From an uncultured Porphyromonadaceae bacterium (GTDB lineage Bacteria; Bacteroidota; Bacteroidia; Bacteroidales; Muribaculaceae), in contig CAMCDS010000011.1 of NCBI GenBank assembly GCA_945873625.1, forward strand, positions 1 to 64,000: a DNA stretch of 64,000 nucleotides. Direction: 5' to 3'. A program made the translations under genes and the position numbers. Each line of letters begins with the position of its first letter. Within the stretch, counting starts at the first letter, position 1. Shown piece by piece: positions 43,844 to 52,863 of this stretch. The notes under the pieces are model-generated. The model saw nothing but the letters and a program-made list of their open reading frames with translations. It searched no databases and was not told where the DNA came from.

Positions 43844-46210
43844 TTACGCTTGTTGTGGATAGAAACTATTCCAGTTCAATGTATCGGTGGTGTTTTCGAT
43901 AGGCAGCGGTGAGTACAGCCAATTCGAGCCTCGCTGCAAGATGACTCCACCGGCGAGCGGTTGCTCAGCTGTGCTGTTCTCCTTAATATATTCAAGCAGG
44001 GCATTATGTTTATCGGCGGCAAACATATCGCTTCCCGCACTCTTTGTATCGAAAAGATAGAAGTGTCCGTTTTTCATGCGGATAACGAAGTCCACATAAA
44101 AAAGCGCCTTTTCGCCACCTTGCCCTTTGTGGTATTCAATGGCGTAATTGGCTTTACCATTATCGCCGTTTTTATACCACCAGTCAATATACAGTGTATT
44201 GGCTTCAAGGAATTTGACAAATTCCTTTTCGGGATTTGAAGCGGCATTAAGCTGAATGAACGGTAGAAGTGCGTGGTTTTCAGCGGGGGCAACTTGGTTC
44301 GTTTCCGCGTCATATACGCGCTGTTCAGGCACTTCCCAATCATGTTCTTTATATACGCGAGCGGCTGCGGCTTTTGCGGCAGCGACTTGACGTTTGCGGG
44401 CATACTTTTCAAGAGCCGTTTCAAGAAGCCTGTCGAACTTGGGGCGGTTTTCGTGATAGAGTACAACTTTCTTCGCGTCTGTTTCATAGATGCCGAAGAA
44501 GTCAGCTATTAGTTCGGTGAGAAAGCTTGCTATTTTGTCGGTACGTCCTTTCCGTTCGAACTGACCGCCTTTGCCATCGATGTAGGCAATGAAAACGCCG
44601 TCAATCTCGCCTGTGGTACGGGCAAACTTGGCACGTTCCACCGTCAAGGTCTGCACTTCATTCTGGAAGTGTACGTCCTTGGGGATTTCGATGTTGATAG
44701 TCTTGACATCGAGGCGAATTGAGTTCTGAACACGACGGCGGTTTTCGTTGATGGTTAAATCGTCGGTTTCGGGGAGTGGCTGATAATCTTCATCTTCGCC
44801 ACGCATCGCTGCAAGCTCGGCTATGGAGAAAAGTCCGGCGCCCTGTTCGAGTTTCCAGAAATTGGTAGCCTCGTCATAGAGGACTTTTCGGAAGTCGGGA
44901 CCGAGATAGTTACGCTCAATGTTCGGTCGCTCTGAGTATACGGCTTTGAGCGATACGTTGCATAGATTAGCGCGACGATGTGCGGTAATCGTGTCGCTCA
45001 AAATGTAACCGGCATCGGCGGTTACAATATCAATCTTATCTTTGGCAATGTCAGTATAGACGTAGCCAACATTCAGCAGCTCATTGGGATAATGCCTTTG
45101 CTCCGGCATACGGAGTATGCGTCCGACGGTCTGAATGGTGAACTGGTCGCTCGACAGCTTGCGGAAAATAAGCAGTACGGCAGCACGAGGGCAATCCCAG
45201 CCGAGAGCAATAGCTTCCTTGAAAAGAAGCACCTGTGCGAGATTGGTAGGGTTTTCAAGCCCGTCGAGGTTCGACTTCTCGTTAGAGAGCCACACGGCGA
45301 GCTTGCCGTTTTCCTCGGTGATGTCGCACATATATTTAAGGTAGGTCTTGACCTGCTCCGCCACCTTTTCATCTTCCGTAGTCATGGATTCCTTCTTGTC
45401 GTTGGGAAGCTGAATGAGCAGAAGCGGATTGATGTTGATGCCCAGCGATTGATAAGCCTCGGCGATTTGGTTGCGCTTTTCGAGCGCGGCCTTAATCAAT
45501 CGCTCGTTCATGGCTATTTCGTCCTCCGAGCCGTTGATGTCGATTTCGGGGTTGAGCACCACCTCTTTTTTAATCATCTCGGCGGCGATAACGTCCTGCC
45601 GATACACTTTTGTGCGCTCGTCGGGGTGAGATGTTTTAGGAGTAGCCGAGATGCGGAGTTCCACGGCGGGATTGATACGTTCAAGCACCGCCTTTGTTTT
45701 GTCGGCTGTGTTTGACCAGAACATATGTTCCTCGTCGATCACTGCGACAATAGGCAAACCGAGTTCTTCCTGTGTGCGTCGAGTTATTTCATAGAGCGAT
45801 GCGGAGCTTTCGCTGTCGCGCACCATCAAGTTCTTCTCTTTGTTGACACTCTCCCAGTTGACGAACAGAATCTCGCCCGGCTGAATACCCTCGCTTTGGT
45901 CGAGTTCGTCGAACATTACCGGGGTGAGCTTTCGAGTTTCGCCGAAAGCACCTTTGAGGCTCATGTAGCTTTGGAGATGAAGTTTTCGAGGTGCAAACCA
46001 AATAAAGGCGCACTCCTTGAAGCGACTGTCGCCACGTGTGCGCAGCTCGTCAACAATGTTAGCGAGCGTCTGACAGGTCATAACGGTTTTACCTGCTCCG
46101 GTCGGAGCCTCGAAAACAATCTTACGGCGCGAGCCGCCAAGATTAAGTAGCTTTACAGTCTTGTCGGTAAGCTCGCTAATAGCGTCCTGTTGATATTTCA
46201 GCGTTTTCAT
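43844..46210 (-). CDS. res: type III-like restriction subunit (Res), helicase-nuclease
   Basis: A 788-residue superfamily 2 helicase: Walker A EAPTGAGKT (34-42), DEEH box VAVIDEEH (155-162), SAT motif LRISATPKTSH and the later AIALGWDCPRAAVLLIFRK and QTVGRILRMP motifs. Near the C-terminus FYVDFVIRMKNGHFYLFDTK supplies a PD-(D/E)xK-like nuclease core (Asp, Asp, Lys), as in type III Res proteins. It would translocate on or sense DNA and cut non-modified sites together with Mod. The start overlaps the mod stop by four bases. It is somewhat short for a Res subunit (usually 870-1000). G+C is lower than in host genes. Confidence 0.87.
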   Translation of the reverse strand: MKTLKYQQDAISELTDKTVKLLNLGGSRRKIVFEAPTGAGKTVMTCQTLANIVDELRTRGDSRFKECAFIWFAPRKLHLQSYMSLKGAFGETRKLTPVMFDELDQSEGIQPGEILFVNWESVNKEKNLMVRDSESSASLYEITRRTQEELGLPIVAVIDEEHMFWSNTADKTKAVLERINPAVELRISATPKTSHPDERTKVYRQDVIAAEMIKKEVVLNPEIDINGSEDEIAMNERLIKAALEKRNQIAEAYQSLGININPLLLIQLPNDKKESMTTEDEKVAEQVKTYLKYMCDITEENGKLAVWLSNEKSNLDGLENPTNLAQVLLFKEAIALGWDCPRAAVLLIFRKLSSDQFTIQTVGRILRMPEQRHYPNELLNVGYVYTDIAKDKIDIVTADAGYILSDTITAHRRANLCNVSLKAVYSERPNIERNYLGPDFRKVLYDEATNFWKLEQGAGLFSIAELAAMRGEDEDYQPLPETDDLTINENRRRVQNSIRLDVKTINIEIPKDVHFQNEVQTLTVERAKFARTTGEIDGVFIAYIDGKGGQFERKGRTDKIASFLTELIADFFGIYETDAKKVVLYHENRPKFDRLLETALEKYARKRQVAAAKAAAARVYKEHDWEVPEQRVYDAETNQVAPAENHALLPFIQLNAASNPEKEFVKFLEANTLYIDWWYKNGDNGKANYAIEYHKGQGGEKALFYVDFVIRMKNGHFYLFDTKSAGSDMFAADKHNALLEYIKENSTAEQPLAGGVILQRGSNWLYSPLPIENTTDTLNWNSFYPQQA

Positions 46211-48114
46211 TCCTCGCCTCCTTCCTGACTGAACAGCCCACCGATTTCATCATCATCGCCCCCGGCAAGTGCATCTTCCTCCTCGGTCGGCTCGATTGGT
46301 TTCTGCCTATGCTTCGGCAGTATTCGCTTATATGTGTTGTAGATTGCTTGTGGCAGAGCGCAGAGTTCCACCTTGTCGCTGACCGGCTCGAAACTCGCCT
46401 CCCACGGGTCTTCGCTTGGCGAGAACACATAAACCTTGATTTTCGAAGTGGTTTCCACCGAACCTATCATCTTGACGATTTCATCAACATATCGTTCATC
46501 GTAGATGACGAGCATTTTCTTATCGCCGTGCTCAAAATAGCGATAGATGTTTTTGTAAGTCGGGAGTCCGGCAAACGACTTTTTCTCTGCATAAAGGTTT
46601 TCCTTTATGCAGAGCATATCAGTGGAGAGCTGAACCAAACGTCGCATATTTTTAGTGGAGCGGCTGCGACCCACAAAATCCGTGCGATAATAGCGGAGGT
46701 TGTTGTTGGCAAGTCCGTCAACTTCTTCGCCGTTTGGCTTCGTATATCCCTGAATCACGCGCTTGTTGCGCTCGTAGGTTACATTCTCGCAGATGCCGTT
46801 CTCGTTGTTGGTGCAGAGAATACAGGTGCGCTTGCCGCCGTCTTCTGCGTTCAGCTGCATTACAGCATGGAGAGTAGTGCCGGAACCGGCGAAGAAATCG
46901 AGGATACGAGGATTGTCTCTGAAAGCAAGTAAAGAGGCTATAATAAATCGGTCTTTAGGATTGTTAAAAAGTTTCTCTCCTAAAATAGCATCAAGTTCTG
47001 CTGACGCTCCTCTTCCATCTTTATAAAAGACCGTAGAGGGCATTTCAAATTCCATATCCTTAAGATATTTCTTAATTTTGGGAACAGTTGTTTCCGTTTC
47101 TCCAAAATATATTCTTCCCTCATCAACTAACCTATCCAATGTTGATTCTTTCCAACGCCATCCTAATCGTGGAACCGCTGTTGGCTTCTTCGTTATTGGA
47201 TGAATCAAAGGTTTATGACACCTTGTTTCTGGCCTATCAGGAGCGCAAGAATTATCAGCAAAGAAAAGGCCGTTATCGTCTACATAGTTGTAATGCTTTG
47301 AGCCATAAGCAGGATCATTTTCCTGAAGTGTTGAGAAGAATTTGCGTATTTCCGATTGTATTTTTATATTGTCTTCTCCATATTTTCTTCGAAGCTCCCG
47401 ATATTTAGCATAAATCTTGTCTAATCCCTGCTTTTTCGTTTTCCATGACATTTCAGGATTATCAATCAATGTTCGATTCTTTGCATAACAAAGAATATAT
47501 TCTTGATTTACACCCACAAGATTACCAGAACTCTTTTTACCTTGCTGCCAAATAAATTGGCAGATAAAATTTCTTTCTCCGAAAAGACCTCTATCTTTAT
47601 CGTCTAAAAGTATTTTCAGCGCGTGTAATTCATTGTCATCTATTGAAATGAATATAACGCCACGGTCAGAAAGAAGTTTTTTAGCGATGCGCAAGCGACG
47701 CGACATAAAGGAAAGCCATTTTGAATGGCGATAGCTATCTTCGCTATCAACAAAAGAGTCGTTGTAAACGAAGTCTTTGTTGCCTGTGTTGTATGGCGGA
47801 TCTATATAGATTACGTCGATTTTACCTGCATGGGTATATGCGAGGGTGGCAAGGGCTTCGAGGTTGTCGCCCTCGATAAGAATATGATTGGGAGCATCTG
47901 GACCGGCATCAGTCAATGCTCGTTCTTTGTCCTCGATTAGTACAGGAAGCTCGTTGCGCAGTCGTTCTTCAACATCTTCGGGCTTATCTTCCCACACAAG
48001 GCCGTAGGTTTTGTGTTCACGGAGAAGTCCGAGAAGCGCCGAGCGTTCATCGTCGGTCAACCCCTCCAAGGTGTTGATGCGGTCGATTAGCTTATGTCGG
48101 TCAGTCGCTTTCAT
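46207..48114 (-). CDS. mod: type III-like DNA methyltransferase (Mod)
   Basis: A 635-residue beta-class N6-adenine (or N4-cytosine) methyltransferase: DPPY motif VIYIDPPYNTG (102-111) comes before the SAM-binding motif ILDFFAGSGTT (404-414). The target-recognition region lies between about 190 and 380 and has a noticeably lower G+C than the rest, as often seen for exchanged specificity domains. The N-terminal helical part and acidic C-terminal end (EEEDALAGGDDDE) are family-typical. It would mark host DNA against the Res nuclease; the site recognised is unknown. It is the first gene of the operon. Confidence 0.9.
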   Translation of the reverse strand: MKATDRHKLIDRINTLEGLTDDERSALLGLLREHKTYGLVWEDKPEDVEERLRNELPVLIEDKERALTDAGPDAPNHILIEGDNLEALATLAYTHAGKIDVIYIDPPYNTGNKDFVYNDSFVDSEDSYRHSKWLSFMSRRLRIAKKLLSDRGVIFISIDDNELHALKILLDDKDRGLFGERNFICQFIWQQGKKSSGNLVGVNQEYILCYAKNRTLIDNPEMSWKTKKQGLDKIYAKYRELRRKYGEDNIKIQSEIRKFFSTLQENDPAYGSKHYNYVDDNGLFFADNSCAPDRPETRCHKPLIHPITKKPTAVPRLGWRWKESTLDRLVDEGRIYFGETETTVPKIKKYLKDMEFEMPSTVFYKDGRGASAELDAILGEKLFNNPKDRFIIASLLAFRDNPRILDFFAGSGTTLHAVMQLNAEDGGKRTCILCTNNENGICENVTYERNKRVIQGYTKPNGEEVDGLANNNLRYYRTDFVGRSRSTKNMRRLVQLSTDMLCIKENLYAEKKSFAGLPTYKNIYRYFEHGDKKMLVIYDERYVDEIVKMIGSVETTSKIKVYVFSPSEDPWEASFEPVSDKVELCALPQAIYNTYKRILPKHRQKPIEPTEEEDALAGGDDDEIGGLFSQEGGEE

Positions 48115-48152
48115 GGCGATTCATTAGAATCGCGGATTCTCCTCGCGACAAT

Positions 48153-48228
48153 TTTGGTCGGTTTTTTAATAAAAAAGCGTGAGAATCTGTACTTCACATA
48201 TTCTCCAAGCTCGGAAAAACCGACCAAA
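48153..48228. repeat. inverted repeat upstream of the defence operon
   Basis: tttggtcggttttt (48153-48166) and aaaaaccgaccaaa (48215-48228) form a perfect 14-bp inverted repeat. Inside it gagaat/attctc gives a second nested pair. The right arm overlaps a minus-strand -7 box, so the element may be an operator or a structured leader of the mod-res transcript. Confidence 0.75.
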
Positions 48229-48232
48229 GTTA
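48225..48232 (-). promoter_or_regulatory. -7 box of the mod-res-dndD-like operon
   Basis: TAACTTTG on the minus strand fits TAnnTTTG and lies 110 bases before the mod ATG. No -33 TTTG is seen at normal spacing, which may mean that an activator is needed or that another site is used; TAATTTTG at 48493-48500 is a second candidate. Confidence 0.4.
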
Positions 48233-48387
48233 AACCGATTACAGCAGAATATGCTTTTCGAGACCTCACGCCGGTATATACAGCCACCCAAAACTCACCC
48301 CATGCCAAAAGGCAAGGAATGAGCCCGGATAGGTATGGACATACCCGTGAGCATCTACTTTAGCATTATTCTTGGCTGTAAATAACT

Positions 48388-48400
48388 GGTCGGTTTTTTT
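48388..48400 (+). repeat. third copy of the GGTCGG-T(n) repeat
   Basis: ggtcggttttttt repeats the core of the inverted repeat 160-235 bp away, and the bases after it (gcttgg, agaata, aaagcgcgag) resemble those next to the other two copies. Together they are three diverged copies of one unit in a 250-bp stretch. The rest of the 561-bp gap (48115-48675) holds no credible gene. Confidence 0.6.
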
Positions 48401-48561
48401 GCTTGGCAAGAATAAAGCGCGAGTAAACGCCTTTTATTTTTACCTCCCGCCTCGCTTCCTCTCGCGGAAGACGCACGGCGTGAGTCTATTTGCAAAATTA
48501 CTAAATTATTCTGAAACAGGGGGCACCGGAGGGCTAAAATGTACAATATACTTTTCCAATA

Positions 48562-48593
48562 TTTGCTTTTCGCTGAAAAATTTATTATCTTTG
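48562..48593 (+). promoter_or_regulatory. promoter of the pullulanase gene
   Basis: TTTG (48562-48565), 20 nt, then TATCTTTG (48586-48593): a full consensus match. The leader is about 75 nt. Confidence 0.75.
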
Positions 48594-48675
48594 TAGTCGA
48601 TTTTCCGTAAATAACCCTATTTACCCCACATTTACCCCCCTATTTAAGGCTTCACTGAATAATTCTTACCCAAAA

Positions 48676-50709
48676 ATGAAAACTACGACCATCACTACCA
48701 TCATGGCAGCTTTCGGCCTCTTCGGCGCTCTCCCGGGCGCCGCGCCCTCAGCCTGCGCTCAGAGCGGCTACGACGCGCAGTTCATGGCCTACCCGACGTA
48801 TTCGGGCGACGACCTCGAGCTCTCCGTCGATAATTCGGGAACACACTTCCGCCTCTGGAGCCCCAAGGCGCAGGCCGCCAGAGTAAACATCTATGCCAAC
48901 GGCCGCCACGGCTCCCCCCTCGAAGTGCTCGAAATGAAGGGCGACCCCGCCACAGGCACGTGGACTGCCTCCTCGCCAGAGAAGCTCTACGGCAAGTTCT
49001 ACACATTCCAGATCCTTTTCGACGGAAAATGGAAAGACGAGACTCCGGGCGTCTGGGCCAAGGCGGTAGGCGTGAACGGCGAACGGGCCGCAATAATCGA
49101 TTTCGACAAGACCGACCCCGAAGGTTGGGACGCCGACAAGGGTCCGAAGGTAGACAGCTTCTCTGACGTGATTGTCTACGAGATGCACCACCGCGACTTC
49201 TCCGAGCACCCCTCGTCGGGCATCGCCAACAAAGGGAAGTTTCTCGCGCTCACCGAGGAGGGCACCGTAAGCCCGCAGGGACTCGCCACCGGCATCGACC
49301 ACCTGAAGGAACTCGGAATCACCCACGTGCATATCCTCCCTTCGTATGACTATAACTCCGTAGACGAACTCAACCTGCAGCAGAACGTCTACAACTGGGG
49401 ATACGACCCCCTGAACTACAACGCCCCTGAAGGCTCCTACTCCACCAACCCCTCCGACCCCGAGGCACGCGTGCGCGAGATGAAGGAGATGGTGAAGGCC
49501 CTCCACGATGCCGGAATAGGCGTCATCATGGACGTGGTCTACAACCATACGGCTCTCAACGAAGGCTCAAACTTCGACCTCACGGCTCCCGGCTACTACT
49601 ACCGCCACCGCAACGACGGCTCATGGAGCGACGCATCGGCCTGCGGCAACGAGACGGCTTCCGACCATCCCCAGATGGGCGACTATATCGTCAACTCGGT
49701 GAAATACTGGGCCGACGAGTATCACATCGACGGATTCCGGTTCGACCTCATGGGCATTCACGACACCGAGACAATGACCCGCGTGGCCGAGGAGCTGAAA
49801 AAGGTCAACCCCTCGATATTCGTCTACGGAGAGGGTTGGACCGCCGGCGACTCCCCCCTCGCCACGGAGCACCGCGCCCTCAAGGAGAATGTGAGCAAGA
49901 TGAAAGGGATAGCCGTATTCTCCGACGACATCCGCGACGCCGTGAAAGGACACTACTCCAAAGCCGAAGACCGCGGATTCGCCTCGGGCAAGCCCGGACT
50001 CGAAGAGACCGTGAAGATCGGCATCGTAGCCTCCACGGCCCATCCGCAGGTAGACTATTCAAAGGGCGCCAACTCTAAATTCGCATACGCCGCCTCGCCC
50101 GAGATGATTGTCAACTACGTGAGCTGCCACGACGACCTCTGCCTCACCGACAAGCTGCGCAAGTCGCTCCCCGAGATGGACGACTCGCTCCGCCGCAAGG
50201 TGGCCCGTCTGGCCCAGACCATCGTCTTCACCTCGCAGGGCACTCCCTTCATGTTTGCCGGCGAGGAAGTGTGGCGCGACAAGAAAGGGGTGCACAACTC
50301 CTTCAAGAGCCCCGACTCCATCAACGCCATCGACTGGAACCAGAAGGCCCGCTACAAGGACCAGTTTGACTACTACGCCGGCCTCACCCGTCTGCGCAAG
50401 GCCCACCCCGCCTTCCGCATGACTTCGGCCGACGACATAGCCCGCCACCTCGTCTTCGACACCTACGACCCCAAACGCTACTCAAATCTCGTCAGCTATA
50501 CGCTGCGCGACCATGCCAACGGCGACGAATGGAAAGAGATAAAGGTGGCCTTCAACGGCGCCGCCTATCCCCAGACCATCCACGTGAAGAAGGGAGAATG
50601 GAAGATAGTGGCCATCGACGGACGCATCTCGCCCGAAGGCGACCTCGGCGTCTCGAAAGGGGGAAAGATCACCGTGGCGCCATATTCGGCGCTCATCCTC
50701 GCCCGCTGA
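48676..50709 (+). CDS. pulA: type I pullulanase
   Basis: A 677-residue exported GH13 enzyme. A signal peptide (to about residue 29) is followed by a CBM48-type domain (SGTHFRLWSPKAQAARVNIY) and the barrel. The type I pullulanase signature YNWGYDP is present, with catalytic Asp in GFRFDLMGIHD, Glu in YGEGW and the transition-state Asp in YVSCHDD. It hydrolyses alpha-1,6 bonds in pullulan, starch and glycogen-derived dextrins. The N-terminal signal suggests a periplasmic or surface site. It is a single gene; a 410-bp repeat-bounded element begins only 20 bases after its stop. Confidence 0.92.
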   Translation: MKTTTITTIMAAFGLFGALPGAAPSACAQSGYDAQFMAYPTYSGDDLELSVDNSGTHFRLWSPKAQAARVNIYANGRHGSPLEVLEMKGDPATGTWTASSPEKLYGKFYTFQILFDGKWKDETPGVWAKAVGVNGERAAIIDFDKTDPEGWDADKGPKVDSFSDVIVYEMHHRDFSEHPSSGIANKGKFLALTEEGTVSPQGLATGIDHLKELGITHVHILPSYDYNSVDELNLQQNVYNWGYDPLNYNAPEGSYSTNPSDPEARVREMKEMVKALHDAGIGVIMDVVYNHTALNEGSNFDLTAPGYYYRHRNDGSWSDASACGNETASDHPQMGDYIVNSVKYWADEYHIDGFRFDLMGIHDTETMTRVAEELKKVNPSIFVYGEGWTAGDSPLATEHRALKENVSKMKGIAVFSDDIRDAVKGHYSKAEDRGFASGKPGLEETVKIGIVASTAHPQVDYSKGANSKFAYAASPEMIVNYVSCHDDLCLTDKLRKSLPEMDDSLRRKVARLAQTIVFTSQGTPFMFAGEEVWRDKKGVHNSFKSPDSINAIDWNQKARYKDQFDYYAGLTRLRKAHPAFRMTSADDIARHLVFDTYDPKRYSNLVSYTLRDHANGDEWKEIKVAFNGAAYPQTIHVKKGEWKIVAIDGRISPEGDLGVSKGGKITVAPYSALILAR

Positions 50710-50728
50710 TTCCATCATCGGCCGACTA

Positions 50729-51138
50729 AGACCCCGTTCCCCAATATTTGTTAACGACGCTGGGGTCGCATATCTCTGAGTGATTTTTGTCTTGTGATGA
50801 AGGAGCGTAGCAGTAGCTACGTGACTGAAGAACAAGACAAAAAGCGCCAGAGAGATGCGCTGTTAAGGTAATTCTTCATACCGCCAAAGGGATTGCAATG
50901 GTGGCGTATGCGATGTTTATGTTGCAATCCATATAATTCTGCTCCTTCCCGGATTATTCACAGACATATTTATTATCAGTTATCCATGGGAAGAAATTAC
51001 CATCGCCCCGGCCAATCGTCATGCATCTGCGTCCGCTTGTTTCGGTTACAATGCAACCGCATTGCTCCCTCACTGCGCGAACACATCTGCACGACGCCTG
51101 ACCGCCCCAGCGGTAACAAATATTGGAGAATGGGGTCT
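50729..51138. mobile_element. MITE-like element with terminal inverted repeats
   Basis: The ends agaccccgttccccaata... (50729-50753) and its counterpart 51114-51138 are 25-bp inverted repeats with two mismatches; similarity continues imperfectly inward (ctggggtcg against cggtcaggc/ccccag). Inside are two more hairpins: tttttgtcttgt/acaagacaaaaa (50784-50795, 50832-50843) with a longer flanking stem, and ggattgcaa/ttgcaatcc (50890-50898, 50922-50930). No transposase is present, and the 125-codon frame inside shows no protein-like pattern. A nonautonomous transposon is the best reading; no clear target duplication is visible. A structured RNA is the alternative. Confidence 0.55.
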
Positions 51139-51147
51139 AACACCGGG

Positions 51148-51174
51148 AGGCTGCGTCAACATCGACGCGGCCTC
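51148..51174 (+). terminator. hairpin after the MITE-like element
   Basis: gaggctgcgtc/gacgcggcctc pair over 11 bp with one G-U and a 6-nt loop, followed by tctcctta rather than a T-run. It could be the original pullulanase terminator, now separated from the gene by the 410-bp element. From 51175 to 51358 I see nothing else. Confidence 0.35.
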
Positions 51175-51358
51175 TCCTTAATATATACCCCACTACCTCC
51201 ATTTGAAGAAGGTCAAGTCGATAACAAATTGACACCTGATGACAATCAGACATTTAACACTCCAATCTAAAAGTAGTACAAGTCCGGAGTCTTAAAAATT
51301 GGAAATTTGAAACCGCACAAGGGCCGCTTCACCCGATTCAAGCGCAAATGCGTGGCAA

Positions 51359-51389
51359 TTTGCAAGACATTTTCATATCTTTACATTTG
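51359..51389 (+). promoter_or_regulatory. promoter of the BspA-like gene
   Basis: TTTG (51359-51362), 19 nt, then TACATTTG (51382-51389): a full consensus match. The leader would be about 150 nt, which supports starting translation at 51547 and not at the upstream in-frame ATG at 51307. Confidence 0.75.
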
Positions 51390-51546
51390 TTTAAATCGAT
51401 TAACAAATTTAACGATAAATTACAGCACCGTTGTTCGGGTTTTTAATAATTTTGACGCGGCGGAACGGAAGGCGCTCCGGCGAGAGAGCCACGCGCCCGG
51501 GACCGCTCTCGAACTTGCTTATTTACCACTTTCAAAACACTTTTTC

Positions 51547-52650
51547 ATGAGAAAACTCTACACACTCGCTGCCGCCCTCATGGCAGGCGTATTCGTTTCT
51601 CAGGCCGCTTCGTTCTGGGTAGGTGAGCTTCAGTTCACAACCATCGACGACACGACCGTAAAACTCTCGAAAGCCGAACAGGTGAGCGGCGACGTGGTGA
51701 TTCCCGCCACAGTTACCAACGAAGGCGTCGAATACACCGTAGTCGAAATCGCTGCAAGCACATTCCGCAGCAAGACCATCGACTCCGTAACCATACCCGG
51801 CACCGTCAAGACCGTAGGAGCTTCCGCATTCCAGATGTGCAGGCTCAAGAAGGCCGTCATCGAAGAGGGCTTCACCACGTTGGGCTACTCCATGTTTGGC
51901 TCATGCGGACAGCTTGCCGAAGTGTCGCTCCCCTCTACGCTCACCTGCCTCGGAGACGAGGGTCCGTTCAGCGCAGGAAGTGCATTCAACGGATGCATGG
52001 CTCTCGCCAATGTAACAATTGCCGGCGACATCACCTCAATCGGCGAACAGGCTTTCAACAACTGCAACGCCCTTGCCTCCGACCTCAGCTTCCCCAAGCT
52101 GACTTCACTCGGATCAAACGCTTTCGGATACTGCCGCGCCATGAAGAGAATAGAACTCGGCGGCACGCTTGAAAACGTAACCGGCGAAGCATTCTACGGC
52201 TGCGAAGGGCTCACCGAAATCACCCTCCCCGCCTCGATGACCAGCGTGGCTTCAAACGCCTACGCCGGATGCGACAAAATAGCCAACGTATACTGCTACG
52301 CCACCGTGCCCCCGACCGCTTCCGACGACTCGTTCGTATCCACCGTCTATCCCACCGCCATCCTCCACGTGCCTGAAGAGGCCATCGACACCTATAAGAA
52401 AGCCGACATCTGGAAAAACTTCGCCACCATCGTCTCGCTCACCGACTCGGGCGTAGGCAGCATTGAGAACGACACCCCGCTGACGCTGGTCGACGGCGCA
52501 GTCGCCTCCCGGCTTCCGATGAAGATATACGACGCCAAAGGGGTATTGCGGGCCGACGTGGCAGCCGGAACGTTCAGGCTCGACACTCTCGGCCGAGGGA
52601 TGTATATCGTCCGCTCCGGCACGCATACCATCAAGACCGTGGTTCCCTGA
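51547..52650 (+). CDS. BspA-like leucine-rich repeat protein with sorting-type C-terminus
   Basis: A 367-residue exported protein (signal MRKLYTLAAALMAGVFVSQAA) with at least six LRR_5/BspA repeats of the form VTIPGTVKTVGASAFQMC and ITLPASMTSVASNAYAGC, residues about 50-270. After a linker (SGVGSIEND) the last ~75 residues read MKIYDAKGVLRADVAAG, then RGMYIVRSGTHTIKTVV. That is the type A C-terminal domain that directs proteins through the type IX secretion system. The T9SS protein PorQ is encoded 1.3 kb away. It is probably surface-exposed and may bind host or glycan targets. A longer frame from 51307 lies upstream of the promoter and was rejected. Confidence 0.82.
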   Translation: MRKLYTLAAALMAGVFVSQAASFWVGELQFTTIDDTTVKLSKAEQVSGDVVIPATVTNEGVEYTVVEIAASTFRSKTIDSVTIPGTVKTVGASAFQMCRLKKAVIEEGFTTLGYSMFGSCGQLAEVSLPSTLTCLGDEGPFSAGSAFNGCMALANVTIAGDITSIGEQAFNNCNALASDLSFPKLTSLGSNAFGYCRAMKRIELGGTLENVTGEAFYGCEGLTEITLPASMTSVASNAYAGCDKIANVYCYATVPPTASDDSFVSTVYPTAILHVPEEAIDTYKKADIWKNFATIVSLTDSGVGSIENDTPLTLVDGAVASRLPMKIYDAKGVLRADVAAGTFRLDTLGRGMYIVRSGTHTIKTVVP

Positions 52651-52681
52651 CGTCCGAACGCCAACCCGCTGTTTACATCGA

Positions 52682-52711
52682 GGGGTGTCGCAGAGCTTAC
52701 CGCAGCACCCC
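52682..52711 (+). terminator. probable terminator of the BspA-like gene
   Basis: ggggtg/cacccc with an inner cgc/gcg pair forms a hairpin 32 bases after the stop, followed by ccaactatttt. The T-tract is weak. Confidence 0.4.
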
Positions 52712-52833
52712 CCAACTATTTTCAAATGTTAAAAATATGTTAATTCTTCAGGCGGAACAAACCATACAGGCCGAACCTTGTTTTACAGATACAACGAGTT
52801 TTTCATGGTATTAGATTTTAAGGTTAACGAGAT

Positions 52834-52863
52834 TGGTTGTCGCGATGACAATCAATTTTTTTA
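52834..52863 (+). terminator. second hairpin with T-run
   Basis: attggttgtc/gacaatcaat pairs over 10 bp with one G-U wobble and a 5-nt loop, followed by five T. It is a good intrinsic terminator shape but lies 184 bases after the BspA-like stop, so it may end read-through or an unannotated small RNA. The 341-bp gap 52651-52991 holds no credible gene. Confidence 0.55.

Noticed and set aside
50893-51270. 125-codon plus-strand frame inside and beyond the repeat-bounded element
   Set aside because: Cys/Arg/Tyr-rich random composition, spans hairpins and a terminal repeat, no start context or homology pattern.
51307-51546. N-terminal extension of the BspA-like gene
   Set aside because: The promoter lies at 51359-51389, downstream of the ATG at 51307, and a good signal peptide begins at 51547.
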